From Opisthorchis felineus (taxonomy: Eukaryota > Platyhelminthes > Trematoda > Opisthorchiida > Opisthorchiidae), in contig SJOL01006491.1 in NCBI GenBank assembly GCA_004794785.1, forward strand, positions 138,683-202,682: DNA of 64,000 nucleotides, read 5' to 3'. The notes under the pieces were generated by a model. The model did no database searches. It was not told the DNA's origin and saw nothing but the letters and a program-made list of their open reading frames with translations. Below, one piece after another: positions 11,618-20,950 of this stretch. Each line of letters opens with the position of its first letter. The stretch's first letter is position 1. The position numbers were made by a program, and so were the translations under genes.

Positions 11618-14600
11618 CCAAATCCTGCAAGCCATCCAACTACGCGCAAGGTGAATCGCGTGGACTCCACCTAGGAAGGCAGGAGGACCTCTGGCCCTCA
11701 ACTCGGCAGAATTCAGATTCACTTCGTGCTGTCACATTGTAGCCTGTGCTTCGCGAACTCATAGCCAATACGAGTATAAAAGTATCAAACGTATTTTCTT
11801 TGGCAGACAACAATCGAGCATGTCTGCATGCGCCCTAATCTGACAAACTCCTCCGTTGATCAAGCGAAATCAGCTCATTTACTAGAGCTTGCTTACGCAC
11901 TTCTTTACGGACTGCCAGTCAATCCTTGCACGCGAGTACGACATTGATACTCAAATGCAGTAAGATGATCAGGGTATCCGTATCAGCGGTGTCAAGTTTT
12001 CAAGCTTTTGTAGACAGAGGCTTCTAGCCTCGTTAATGTTTGCTTTTGATGACCAATAGCACCTTAGCATGATGACTCGTGCATTTACTTGCAGACACGG
12101 CTTATGCAGATGCCAACATAACTAACTATATCAGTAAGCTCAAGGTCCCAATTCTGAAGTATCTATGGCGTATGTGAGTTGAAATAAGACGCTGCAATGC
12201 GCATGCCGTAAAATTGGCCATTTTTGATAGTATATTTGGACTAGGTATTCAGAACCCATTATCATCAAACAATAGAAGAATATCCGCACAATTTCAATTC
12301 ACCATATTTCTTCAGATGCGATTTCGACATGCAGATCCACAGTTCCTTCTAGAATGTACTTTCCGACAATAACACCTATGGAAATAAACAAAGGTGGGGA
12401 GAGAAAACAACCCTGATGTCCCCCAGTAGTTCTGTGGGGAAAGTTACGGACGGCTCACTATTTCCCCCATCCGACCAGAAGTGTCGGAATAACAAGCACG
12501 AACAGCATTCGCAAACCTCAAGGATATTTCTTTGAGTCGCACAGTAGCTATATACCAGGGGTTGATACAAACTGAGCTTTGGGAAATCAGAATGACTGGA
12601 TGTCGAATCCAGTCGCACTGGTGACATCCAGAGTACGGACCGAGTATCAACTGCCGAGGCTGACGAGTAAAATCACCTCATACGTGGATTTTCGAGGTGC
12701 TCGAGGTCACATCGATTACCTGTTTATTGACAACCCTTATTTTGTGAACCGAATTTATTCCTGATTTCCTGTTTTAGCTGAACTGCTAGGTGGTATGCCA
12801 CATTTCCCATAATGACTTGGGTTTGTTTGCTTGGTATGATTAGCAAAATATCCCGAAACCCTGTGGGATCTGAATATATTCACTGACTATATTCACTGTT
12901 CGCAGTATATCCTCCTCATCAACATCGGCAGCAAAACGTCAACGTTGAGCAATAATACTTCTCTCCCATGCAACCATAATTCATTTGAAAGCTTCTCCAA
13001 TCAAGCAAGCTGAGATCACTCAGTGTCCTTCCTGCAAGCCGAGTTGCACTGATAGTACCCGGACGTATCGTAATCTCTTTCATACTATTCTGCCGGTTCA
13101 GAGGTTGACCACCACTGGAATTCCGTCAACCTGAGTTGGACAAGGAAAATAGCACTTTTTTTCGGCATGCGCAATACACGGCCTAATCATCGCAGCCTCG
13201 TGCATTGGACACATTCTTTGATAGAAGTCCCCGTTGTACAACCGAACACTCGTTTTCTGATTGTCCCGTCACGGATTCACTGCAACCATGCCACAGCAGC
13301 TTTGGTTCTGAGATAACGGTTGTCGGAGACCTGAAGGTGTCTCAGTTCCGCTGCTCGAATCGGCCAATTCTTACAACCATACTCTAAGCTAACCCGTATA
13401 GTTGCATGATATACACGTCCCTTGAGCTTCAGGGATATGTTGCTTTGATGCCACGGGTGTCTCATGTCTGCAGGAGCGATCTGAGCCCTAGAGATTCGTG
13501 CATTGACATCATATATAGCACTACAATTGGGACTATTTCGACGTCCAACATATGTGAAACGCCCCACAACTTCGAATGTCTTCCTTGGAATTTAGGTGGC
13601 GTGTTCAGTGACTACACGTCCAGAAGCATGACTTTGCACCCTGTGAGTGCAAAGCGCATACCAGAATCATAGTAACTTACACAAACCATCTATTTGTAAA
13701 CTCCGCTTTGTGGCTCCCTTTCTGCAGTTAACACACGTGTGACTGTGGCCTGAGCTCCTGGACACGATCAGACTCGCTTGAAGCCAGTCATGAAAACTAA
13801 GGCAAGGTCTATCTTCAGCACTGACTGGTTCAGTTATTCTGGTCTTTATGACTTCATTCTTCGTTCCATGTCGCAATGTTCATCCCGTCATCATCATTAT
13901 TATGAGGACGGGATAACATTTGAATTTAACGATATTTGGCAGGAGAAGGTCGACCAATCTTGGCTATGATACAATCCACTCGATTAAAACTGACGGAAGT
14001 CACTAATTTCAAGCCATTCATTTGGGATAGGTGCAGCATCTAAATTTCCAACTTTCATGGTCTATTTTTGTCCACAAGCTACACGGAACCGAGTAAACAA
14101 ATACATTTTGAGAGCAAATACACTGCATTTTTCGGGGTAACTTTTAAACGATTACTAGCATATTTACAAAGCGAACAACACATTTGGTACAGTCGATCGA
14201 CCTAACTGTGAAGATAGTTTCTAACTTATAACTGTGGCACAGGTTAGAACTTCAAATTCTTTGGTATCCCATCACTGAGGCATCAAGCGCAATAGTCGCC
14301 CAGTTGTAGTGCTCTGATGCTCTATTTCAGTTTCCACGGAGTTGGTGCGGTTGGTTTTTCGACAATTTTCCGCATGCTACCGCACCTCAACTTAGTTGAA
14401 CAATCTGGTGACTGGCAAATGTCATATTCCGCTACTTTATCCCAGTCCACTTACAATCCGAGTTTTGCACAATGGCCTCCTACGTATCGATTTGTCGTTT
14501 TTCACCAGAACGCGCGAAATTTAAATGATGATGCAGATGGCTTGGTAACTCAGTTTCTTCTGGAAGAAGCTGCCTCTAGAAGAGATGCATGTAGAAGCAT

Positions 14601-16275
14601 TCATCCTTGGACGACCCTGTATTGCGAAATGTGAATTGATCCTAGGAATTCTGGCCGCCAGACTTTTGCGTTGTGCTAACGGAAGAAAGATTCGTCAGGT
14701 GTAAACATCTAGCGCCAGAAAGTAACTCGAGAATAGTCCACACAAAAAGCGAAGGCATGCCCACATCACTGAATGCCCAGCATCTAAGATGAAACAAAAC
14801 TGGCACACTCACGGTCATTGCTAGCTGTGTAGACGGCTACGATGATATACTAGAATAGTTCATTTGAAGATAGGTTCGCGTTCGAAAGTTTGAAATGCTA
14901 GCCAAATTTTGCGTTCATATTAGGCTTTGAGTTAACAGCTGGAAAGACTATAGCATTGTTAGATGAGGCAAAAAAATCGCCCGTCTATGCCGTGGAAAGT
15001 TTCGTCTGTTCTGCACACGCCGAAAACACTTCACCTTGTAATGCACAAACCTCTTGCCCAATAGCCTTAAATGTGTTTCCATTTCGTGTTTCGTCCGAGT
15101 CTTTTATCTGACGCGAAAACGTTCCAGCCTCTTGCGCCAGGGCTTAGAATATTATCCACATAGAATAAACAGACGTTATCCGTGATGTCGGTATGGTAAG
15201 TGACAACATGGTGCCAGTATTTGCGGCATGCTCCATTTCATCAGTTGTAATAATGTGTTGCGGTGATCCCTTGCGGATGCTGAACATGGTTGATCGCATA
15301 CACAAAATGTGCCGCTGGATTTGCTGTACGTGCTGCAAGCGAGTAGGAAGTATGGGAAACATCACGGTAATTGATGAGGATAAAGTATTTATAAGTTTTA
15401 TACAGTATAATACGTTTAAGAAAGCATAGTGATCTAACAGGTGCTATCATTTTCTACCGCTCCTCCGAATTTAGGAGGTATCCTAAGTTGTAAGGCAACT
15501 AAAATTCGAGAACATTTTACACAGAAAATATGTGCGTGCCAGATGGCTTTAGAACGCCCAGACTTGTGACCGCTAACTGAGCTATGTCGACGATGCTCTG
15601 AGGTTTTCATCTTCTCCGAAAAATACTGCACAATTTGCGATGCTTATTACGGTGGGCGCATTCCCTGAGCTTCCATCTGTTTCTTTATGTTTTCTTGACG
15701 CCAGTTGCTATGACGTTCTGTTTGTGTACTCGTTTGCAAATTAGCTCGCTGTTAATGGAGACTCATCTGAATGTCTGCCGCATCTCGTCTAGACAATTTT
15801 ACACACTGAAGATTTTCGTGCTAAATAGCTTGATGGCCACCGATTGGGCTATACTGGTCATCCTCTTAGGTTGGCATATAATGAGGAATCGCATGGCACA
15901 GACTCTAAGACGCCAAATACGGTTACGTTAGCTCACCTAGAAGAAATCCGCTGAACTGTGTCAAAATAATGTTAGGATAACATAACTAAATGAATAATTA
16001 CCGGAAAATAGTAAGGCCACGAAAGTCTGTTTCAGCCGGCCAGTGAATGTATCTGGCCTTGGATTCTGAATATAATCACGAAGAGTCAAATCACAGTTCG
16101 CTGTTGTTTTCATGCCGGTTTGATATTTATCTGTTTTTCCGCATGGTCTGATGTGCACTCAGATAAATCATTCCGACTACTCACAAGTGGCCTCGATATT
16201 TCTTCATTTGATCAATAGCAGTCTGCACCTGAATACGCATTGATCTGTTGCACAAAGTATTCGAGGTGCGCGTGG
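11618..16275 (+). repeat. Right arm of large inverted duplication (start of unit B)
   Basis: Mirror image of 351-5,028; mirrored positions sum to about 16,630-16,640 across most of the arm, so there are few indels. Homology ends near 16,275, just after a GCACAAA word. Beyond it, copy A jumps to sequence matching 20,636-20,950. From about 12,480 onward the arm also matches copy C in direct orientation at much lower identity. Confidence 0.92.
12917..13672 (-). pseudogene. Non-LTR retrotransposon reverse transcriptase remnant (unit B)
   Basis: Mirror copy of the fossil at 2,965-3,720. It has the same order of motifs: [25 protein letters not shown], a slightly changed AAELRHLQVSDNR, then the RKRVFG and LRRLGR-type segments. 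The TGA after WLQ is at the same place (13,277-13,279), so both arms inherited the same lesion and decay preceded the inverted duplication. The YADD box is missing here too. The more complete relative in unit C retains the region around it. Confidence 0.8.
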
Positions 16276-16400
16276 ATCTGAACCAATGACATGTACCAAA
16301 GGAACATCGCAGCAATCTCTCCGAGCCAACCTGAGGTTTCTCAATAAACAAGAATTCACTCGTTTTGTCTGAGCTTTACCGGACACAGCCCCACACACTG

Positions 16401-16454
16401 CATTCCACGCAACGTGTGGAATGTCCACACAATTCTGTCCACTTGGACAGAATT
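16401..16454. other. Two adjacent perfect hairpins
   Basis: Hairpin one, 16,401-16,423: CATTCCAC, a 7-base loop, then GTGGAATG. Hairpin two, 16,431-16,454: AATTCTGTCC, loop ACTT, then GGACAGAATT. Both stems are perfect. They lie about 130 bases beyond the outer end of the right arm, close to where copy A departs from unit B. There is no T-run, and this is not a bacterial-type terminator. Confidence 0.8.
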
Positions 16455-17094
16455 GTATGATGAAGGGTTTAATTGTAAGCGAGAACTCAATCACAATAGG
16501 ATAGTGCAGTCTGTGCTAAGGGAAACCTAGAGATGACACCACGGTCACAACGAGAAAACATTTCCTGTATAAAATGAATCATCACAGAAACTCTCCTAAG
16601 GGAGAAACAACCCTTAACTTGCTGAGAAATAGCTCCGAGGGAATGAATACTTCCGACGTTACAGCATTGGAGTAGTTGGGTAGACTTTGCTGGTCCCCGA
16701 CAAAACGCTAAGCTTGTATCTCAAGTCCCTTGGGTATTATCACCCAGCGTTTTTGGGACTATCCACATGTCAAATCACTGTCACTGGACACGCTAACACC
16801 CTGGTTGCCACAGTAGCTTTGTGACGTATGCCAATGCACTTACAGAATCTCGGTGTGCAGGCGCGAGCAGCCATTGGATCCAGTTGGCCAAAGGTATTCC
16901 TTGGCCAGCAGTAGCACCACACTGGTTCGGGTAGTGCTGATATTTCATGGATGTATCTAGCGTGACGAAGCGGGTTGATCACATACTTGCCTCAGACAGT
17001 ACACGGCAAGAAAGAAAGAAATAGTCAGGGTGAAGTATAAAGTACCGACGAACTGGCCCGGCAAAATCGGCAGCACTCATTTTCGGGGATCGAA

Positions 17095-17505
17095 ATGAAT
17101 GAAATAAAAAAGCTCCAACTGGATATCAGCTGAACCTCAGACTGAATTTGCTGTAGAAGGCCACCACATTTCTCAGTTGGCATAAGATCCGAGATGAAGC
17201 TGCACACTGTTTACACGGAACAGACTATTCAATAGGTTGCAGAAACCTATTCGGTAGTACACGAACGGTTTCGTCCTCCTTTGATCTTATTAGGCAAGCT
17301 CAGTCCTCGATTTCAGCATAACGTTATACTCAAACCCAAATTGTACGCAGTTCGCCAAATGCATCCATTTGCAAACTGATTTGGTTTTAACAGAAGATTT
17401 GACCGAATCCCATCCATGATATTCTTCAATTAAATGTCCTGTACAGCGGACGACTCATGTTCCAGTTGCTACGGTACCAGAGGTATCGCAATAGATTTTC
17501 TAGAT
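17095..17505 (+). repeat. DR1 dispersed repeat, two fragments
   Basis: 17,275-17,505 contains the family words AAACCCAAATTG, CATTTGCAAACTGATTTGG, TATTCTTCAATTAAATGT and CAGTTGCTA. 17,095-17,215 carries the second half only, with words such as ACTGGATATCAGCTGAACC and TTTCTCAGTTGG. Both are on the plus strand. Equivalents in unit C are at 34,505-34,935. Confidence 0.65.
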
Positions 17506-17929
17506 GGAGAAGTGCAATGGGGGCTCAACCAGATACAAGTGTGTAAAACTAATTTTCATCCTATTTTAATCTGTAGCTCGCGTAAAACATTCCATTTGAG
17601 GGGACATTCACTCCTGCGACCCGCTGTCTTTGTTCGGATCATACTGTAAAGAAGTGACATTGACGAGCCTAAATGGGCATTCAGGGGAATGTAAACTCAG
17701 TCACCTGAGAGACAGTGCGCACTCTCTGATTACTTTCGCCTCGATATGCATCAAAAATTGTGGAAGCAGAATATCACAACGGTGACCTCTCGAGGGTCAG
17801 ATGGTTTCATATCACCGGCGGGTCGATCCGGCTGTTCATGAAAGGCCATTAGCCAAACGTATTTAGGTCCCCATGACAAGAACATCGCTGTTAGATCTAG
17901 TCCTTTTTAGATCGTTTTCGCATAAAAAG

Positions 17930-18190
17930 AGCATTGTAGTTCTCTACATTGCTGTAGAGATCTATGCGAACAACGATTTTGGGAATCATCACATCTTAGG
18001 TTCCTCAAATCACGTTCGTCACTACTGTGCTAGGAAAACCACATCACGATCGCATACTGGTCACGAAAATCAAATGAACTTTTGTTTACAGAATCTTCCG
18101 GTTGTGTTGTGTAGAAGGAAACACTTACCAGATAGATCAGAATCACTTACTCTCATGATAATGAGGAGATGCGTCAACAGTTATTAGAAT
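17930..18190 (+). repeat. Block T, first copy in unit B
   Basis: Shares words such as GAGATCTATGCGAACAACGA, CTCAAATCAC and CACTTACCAGAT with 20,636-20,880 and, inverted, with 1-345. The C equivalent is 38,630-38,875. It lies in direct orientation 2.7 kb from the second copy, flanking the Gypsy element. Reading frames in it are not conserved in all copies. Confidence 0.85.
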
Positions 18191-18387
18191 CACTTCAGAC
18201 ATTTTGCCGAATCAAGGGCAAACGCTTTGATTCTTCCACCTGCGTATTACACTATACCGGATTGAATTCTTTATCCAGGGTTCGAAATTCTTTTAATAAC
18301 CACAAAATACAAACAAAAAGTATCCCATAAATCACCTGAATCTGAGGTCTGAGATTTGTTCCATCAAAGATCCCTTATCATTAGAAG

Positions 18388-18731
18388 TACGGGCGTTATA
18401 TCCGACTGCTCTCTCCGCTCCAGCGCCTTAGTGGCGCAAAGGGGCTCGCCAGCAATGAACACAACTGTTTTATTGCAAACAAGCGTTTGCGAAATACAAC
18501 GGCCTCACACTATATTACCAAGGGCAGCGTTTGACTTTCGTCCAAGGCCATCTGAGTCTATATCTCTAAGGGCACTGTTTGATCTTGATCCAAGCCTGTA
18601 TGACGCTATATTTTGGGGGGCACTGTTTGACCTTGATCCGAGGCTGTCTGATCGGCGTTTAGTGGAGTTTGAGGGTCTCAGTGGTTTTCGGGTATTCTGG
18701 GATGATCTTCAGGAATCTGACCTTCCTGACA
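18388..18731 (-). repeat. 3' LTR of the Gypsy element
   Basis: 344 bases, aligned over its whole length with 19,850-20,167 and 51,324-51,614. On the minus strand it begins TGTCAGGAAGGTC, directly after a polypurine tract. Its other end (plus-strand TACGGGCG) has lost the TG expected there. It contains three copies of a 48-base tandem unit. A 187-codon open frame across it on the plus strand is a by-product of this repeat rather than a gene. Confidence 0.85.
18510..18653 (+). repeat. 48-base tandem repeat, three units, inside the 3' LTR
   Basis: Units at 18,510-18,557, 18,558-18,605 and 18,606-18,653 each begin CTATAT and contain a TTTGAYYTTGATCC-like core. The sister LTR has two units and the solo LTR at 51 kb only one recognisable unit. 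Most of the length difference between LTRs comes from this array. Confidence 0.9.
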
Positions 18732-18743
18732 CCTCTTCCTTTT
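18732..18743 (-). other. Polypurine tract of the Gypsy element
   Basis: On the minus strand AAAAGGAAGAGG lies immediately upstream of the TGTCAGG start of the 3' LTR. This is the expected position for the plus-strand DNA primer in LTR retrotransposons, and it fixes the LTR edge and the element's orientation. Confidence 0.8.
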
Positions 18744-19275
18744 GGCTGTTCAACGTAAGATTATCGGCTCGAATCAAGTTGAAAAGGTTCCATCACTTTT
18801 CTGGCGCAACCGTTTACGGCGTCCCGGTTGCAGCACTGGATCCGTCTTTGGCGGTACATGTGAAGCAGTGGCTATTGGTGCTGGTCTTGGGAGATCAAAG
18901 TTTTCGGGCAACAGGTTGAGGTCTAGTAACTGTTATTCCGCTTTTGGGATAGGGCACTCGCTCGGCCGTAGCTGATTGACACGCTGTTTCCATATCAATG
19001 ATCTTACCCGGACGCTATAAATCACCTTACCGATTCTTTTGTGAATGAATTCAACAGTGCAGTTTTGGTACCCGTGGCAATAGTCTCTCACAAGCACACG
19101 GTCTTCAGACCGGAACGTCGGTTTCCCTCTTGTCGGTGACTGAAAACACTTAAATGTTGGCAGGATAGCGTCGTAGGTAAGTATCAACCGTCTGTTCATC
19201 ATATTCTCCGCCGGATAGCGACCGTCCGGAGATTGTAGATTAGGAGTTGCTCCATGATTCAGCAGGGACTTATCC
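18744..19275 (-). pseudogene. Gypsy pol C-terminal tail
   Basis: Reading on the minus strand, TPNLQSPDGRYPAENMM matches the segment after the integrase core that usually contains SPAELLFGR. It is followed by DRVLVRDY, GKVIYSVRV and NQLRP, the chromodomain-like tail of flatworm Gypsy integrases. A proline-rich stretch with RRKRLRQKSDG then runs toward the polypurine tract. It is out of frame with the integrase core; the shift lies near 19,265-19,275. A stop falls at 18,933. Confidence 0.75.
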
Positions 19276-19570
19276 TAGACTTCTGTCGTGGCCCTTCCCC
19301 CGCGCTTTTAAGGGTGTCTACGAAACATTCGGCTTGACCGTTGGAATATAAATGTAATGGTGGGGAAGTAAATTGTGTGATATAGTGTCTCCCAACGAAT
19401 GCACCAAACGGATGGGATGTGAACTGAGTACCACTGTTGGACACAATGGTTTCTGGAATACCGAATATTGAAAACAAATGCAGCAGTTTATTTATGGTTG
19501 CCATTGTTGTTGTCTCAGACACAACAAGGACTTCGGACCATTTACCAAATGCATCGACAACGATCAGAAA
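19259..19570 (-). pseudogene. Gypsy integrase catalytic core, inactivated
   Basis: Integrase joins the retrotransposon DNA copy to the host chromosome. The core shows VVDAFGKWSEV with the first acidic residue, LFSIFGIPETIV, then SNSGTQFTSHPF, SPPLHLYSNGQAECFVDT and a stop. In active relatives the second catalytic aspartate stands where this copy has asparagine in SNSGTQF. The glutamate in NGQAE is kept. Its frame differs from the gag fragment directly upstream, so this was not a working fusion. The N-terminal zinc-binding domain of integrase is also missing. Confidence 0.85.
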
Positions 19571-19580
19571 GCTTTTTCTG

Positions 19581-19838
19581 TTAATTGTTCAGTTCGACTG
19601 TGAAAACATCTTCGTAACGTTTGAACCACGAATCGAAGGTTAGGCCGGCATCAGGGTCATAATGGAACTCCGTGATGCTGTTGGCGATCGAGTCGACTGA
19701 ATGTGTATCTGGAGCGGAATTTGGTGGTTGAATTTTGAGTTGCTGCGTCAAAGTTTCCACCAAACTTAATTGCGCCGCTTCAGACTGATTTTGTTGTTGC
19801 AGCAGAATCTCGTTCTAAGCTTCAGCAGTTATTGTCAT
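19581..19838 (-). pseudogene. Gypsy gag N-terminal fragment
   Basis: The minus-strand ATG at 19,838 starts the frame, but codon 8 is TAG. The frame then continues through a glutamine-rich stretch, SVDSIANSITEFHYDPDAG, TFDSWFKRYEDVFTVEL and a stop at 19,581. The FDSWF..YEDVFTV segment is typical of gag in flatworm Gypsy elements. The fragment is about 85 codons, far short of a full gag, and is cut immediately before the integrase core. It sits 11 bases downstream of the 5' LTR, which is unusually close. Confidence 0.75.
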
Positions 19839-19849
19839 GGTTCCGTGGG

Positions 19850-20167
19850 TGCGGGCGTCGCCAACCTCTTATATCTTACGGCCGCCCTAGCACCAGCGCC
19901 CTGGTGCCGGAAAATGGCTCGCTGACAAGGAACACAACAGCTTTATTGCGAACAAGCGAGTACGATATACAAAGGCTTCACGCTATATTACCAAGGGCAC
20001 CGTTTGACTATGATCCAAGGCTATCTGACGCTATATCCTTAAAGGGACTGACTTACCTTGATCCAAAGCTGTCTGATCGGCGTTTAGTGAAGCTTGTTTC
20101 GGGTATGTATGTTTCGGTATGTTTCGGATATTCTGGGGTAGTCTTCAGGAATCTGACCTTCCTGACA
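19850..20167 (-). repeat. 5' LTR of the Gypsy element
   Basis: 318 bases, direct repeat of 18,388-18,731. The plus-strand edges are TGCGGGCG and CCTGACA, giving canonical TG...CA ends. It has two 48-base units (19,983-20,030 and 20,031-20,078) against three in the other LTR. The two LTRs differ by many substitutions and several indels, so the insertion is not young or has been exchanged. Confidence 0.85.
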
Positions 20168-20477
20168 AGGGGGCTGATGGATAATGGGATTATATGTCAC
20201 CATGCCCGTTTGCCGCACCTCCTGTCAGCCATGAACAAGAGAAACTTCCAAATTACCCATGATCGATTCTCAGAACTCCAGGCATGCCACTTCGATTGAC
20301 ATCTTAGTGTTACAAATAATTAATGGTATTATGGGAGGAACATTAGCACAGCTGACTTTGAGTTTGCAGAATTTACTCAGCCATCCTTCCATCCTTTTTA
20401 GAAATTACCTAAAGTAGACAATGTGTCATGGCAAATTGCGGGCCTGGGTTCAATATCAGAGGAAGTACCAGACAGCT

Positions 20478-20640
20478 CTAAACCACTGTACCTATGGAAT
20501 ATCCGAAAATGTCCGCAGATCGATGAACATTACGGTCAACTCTTTTGGTCGGTTTTGATGCCTGCTCAGAAGTGACAGCTTGTTCAAACGAAATTCCGTA
20601 GTTTTCAGAAAAATGTGATGTGGTTGTGGAATATGATGCT
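20478..20640 (-). pseudogene. 5' fragment of the C2H2 zinc-finger gene
   Basis: Minus-strand STTTSHFSENYGISFEQAV followed by TSEQASKPTK aligns with the segment just before finger 1 in the two larger zinc-finger copies (ENCEISFEQAVTSEDVSK in unit C). The homology fades at VHRSADIF where finger 1 should begin, and a stop follows. It abuts block T at about 20,636. No equivalent was seen at this place in unit C, so it looks like a unit-B-specific partial duplication. Confidence 0.7.
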
Positions 20641-20950
20641 CTACATTGCTTTAGAGATCTATGCGAACAACGATTTTGGGAACTATCACGGTCCAGGTTC
20701 CTCAAATCACCTTCGTCACTGCTGTGCTAGTAACACCACATCATGGTCGCATACTGATCACGAAAATAAAATGGACTTTTGTTTACAAAATCCTCCGGTT
20801 ATATGTTGTGTAGAAGGAAGCACTTACCAGATAGATCAGAATAACTCACTCTCATGATGATGAGGAGAAACCACAATACAATCAAGGCACGATACCGAAT
20901 CCATCCCATAACGACGAATCCCCCTGCGCTATTCATACTACAAGTGAGTC
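20636..20950 (+). repeat. Block T, second copy in unit B
   Basis: The best match in the window for 1-345 (inverted), with only scattered differences through to the CATACTACAAGTGA-like end. More distant to 17,930-18,190 and 38,630-38,875. Confidence 0.88.

Larger units (their letters stand above)
16276..17929. other. Gene-free part of unit B beyond the right arm
   Basis: Collinear with about 33,590-36,000 of unit C and absent from copy A. Reading frames are short and not conserved between B and C. It contains two DR1-like stretches and the twin hairpins. No coding signal was recognised. Confidence 0.6.
18388..20167 (-). mobile_element. Internally deleted Ty3/Gypsy-type LTR retrotransposon
   Basis: Two direct LTRs flank a 1.1 kb interior that reads on the minus strand as 5' LTR, gag fragment, integrase core, pol C-terminal tail, polypurine tract and 3' LTR. 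Protease, reverse transcriptase and RNase H are missing, so gag runs directly into integrase. All coding parts carry stops or frameshifts. Unit B sequence resumes on both sides and the equivalent place in unit C (near 39,120) has no insertion, so it entered unit B. I see no clean target-site duplication, nor a convincing primer-binding site between the 5' LTR and the gag start 11 bases away. Confidence 0.85.

Noticed and set aside
351..16275. The whole inverted structure as one giant DNA transposon with 4.7 kb terminal inverted repeats
   Set aside because: The arms contain retrotransposon fossils. The homology continues outside the arms (1-345 with 20,636-20,950), and no transposase, polymerase or capsid-type gene lies in the spacer.
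18356..18919. A 187-codon plus-strand frame with repeated ALFDLDP-like units, the second longest open frame of the window
   Set aside because: It crosses the LTR edge on the strand opposite the element. Its internal repeats are the 48-base LTR array, a multiple of three, which keeps frames open by chance.
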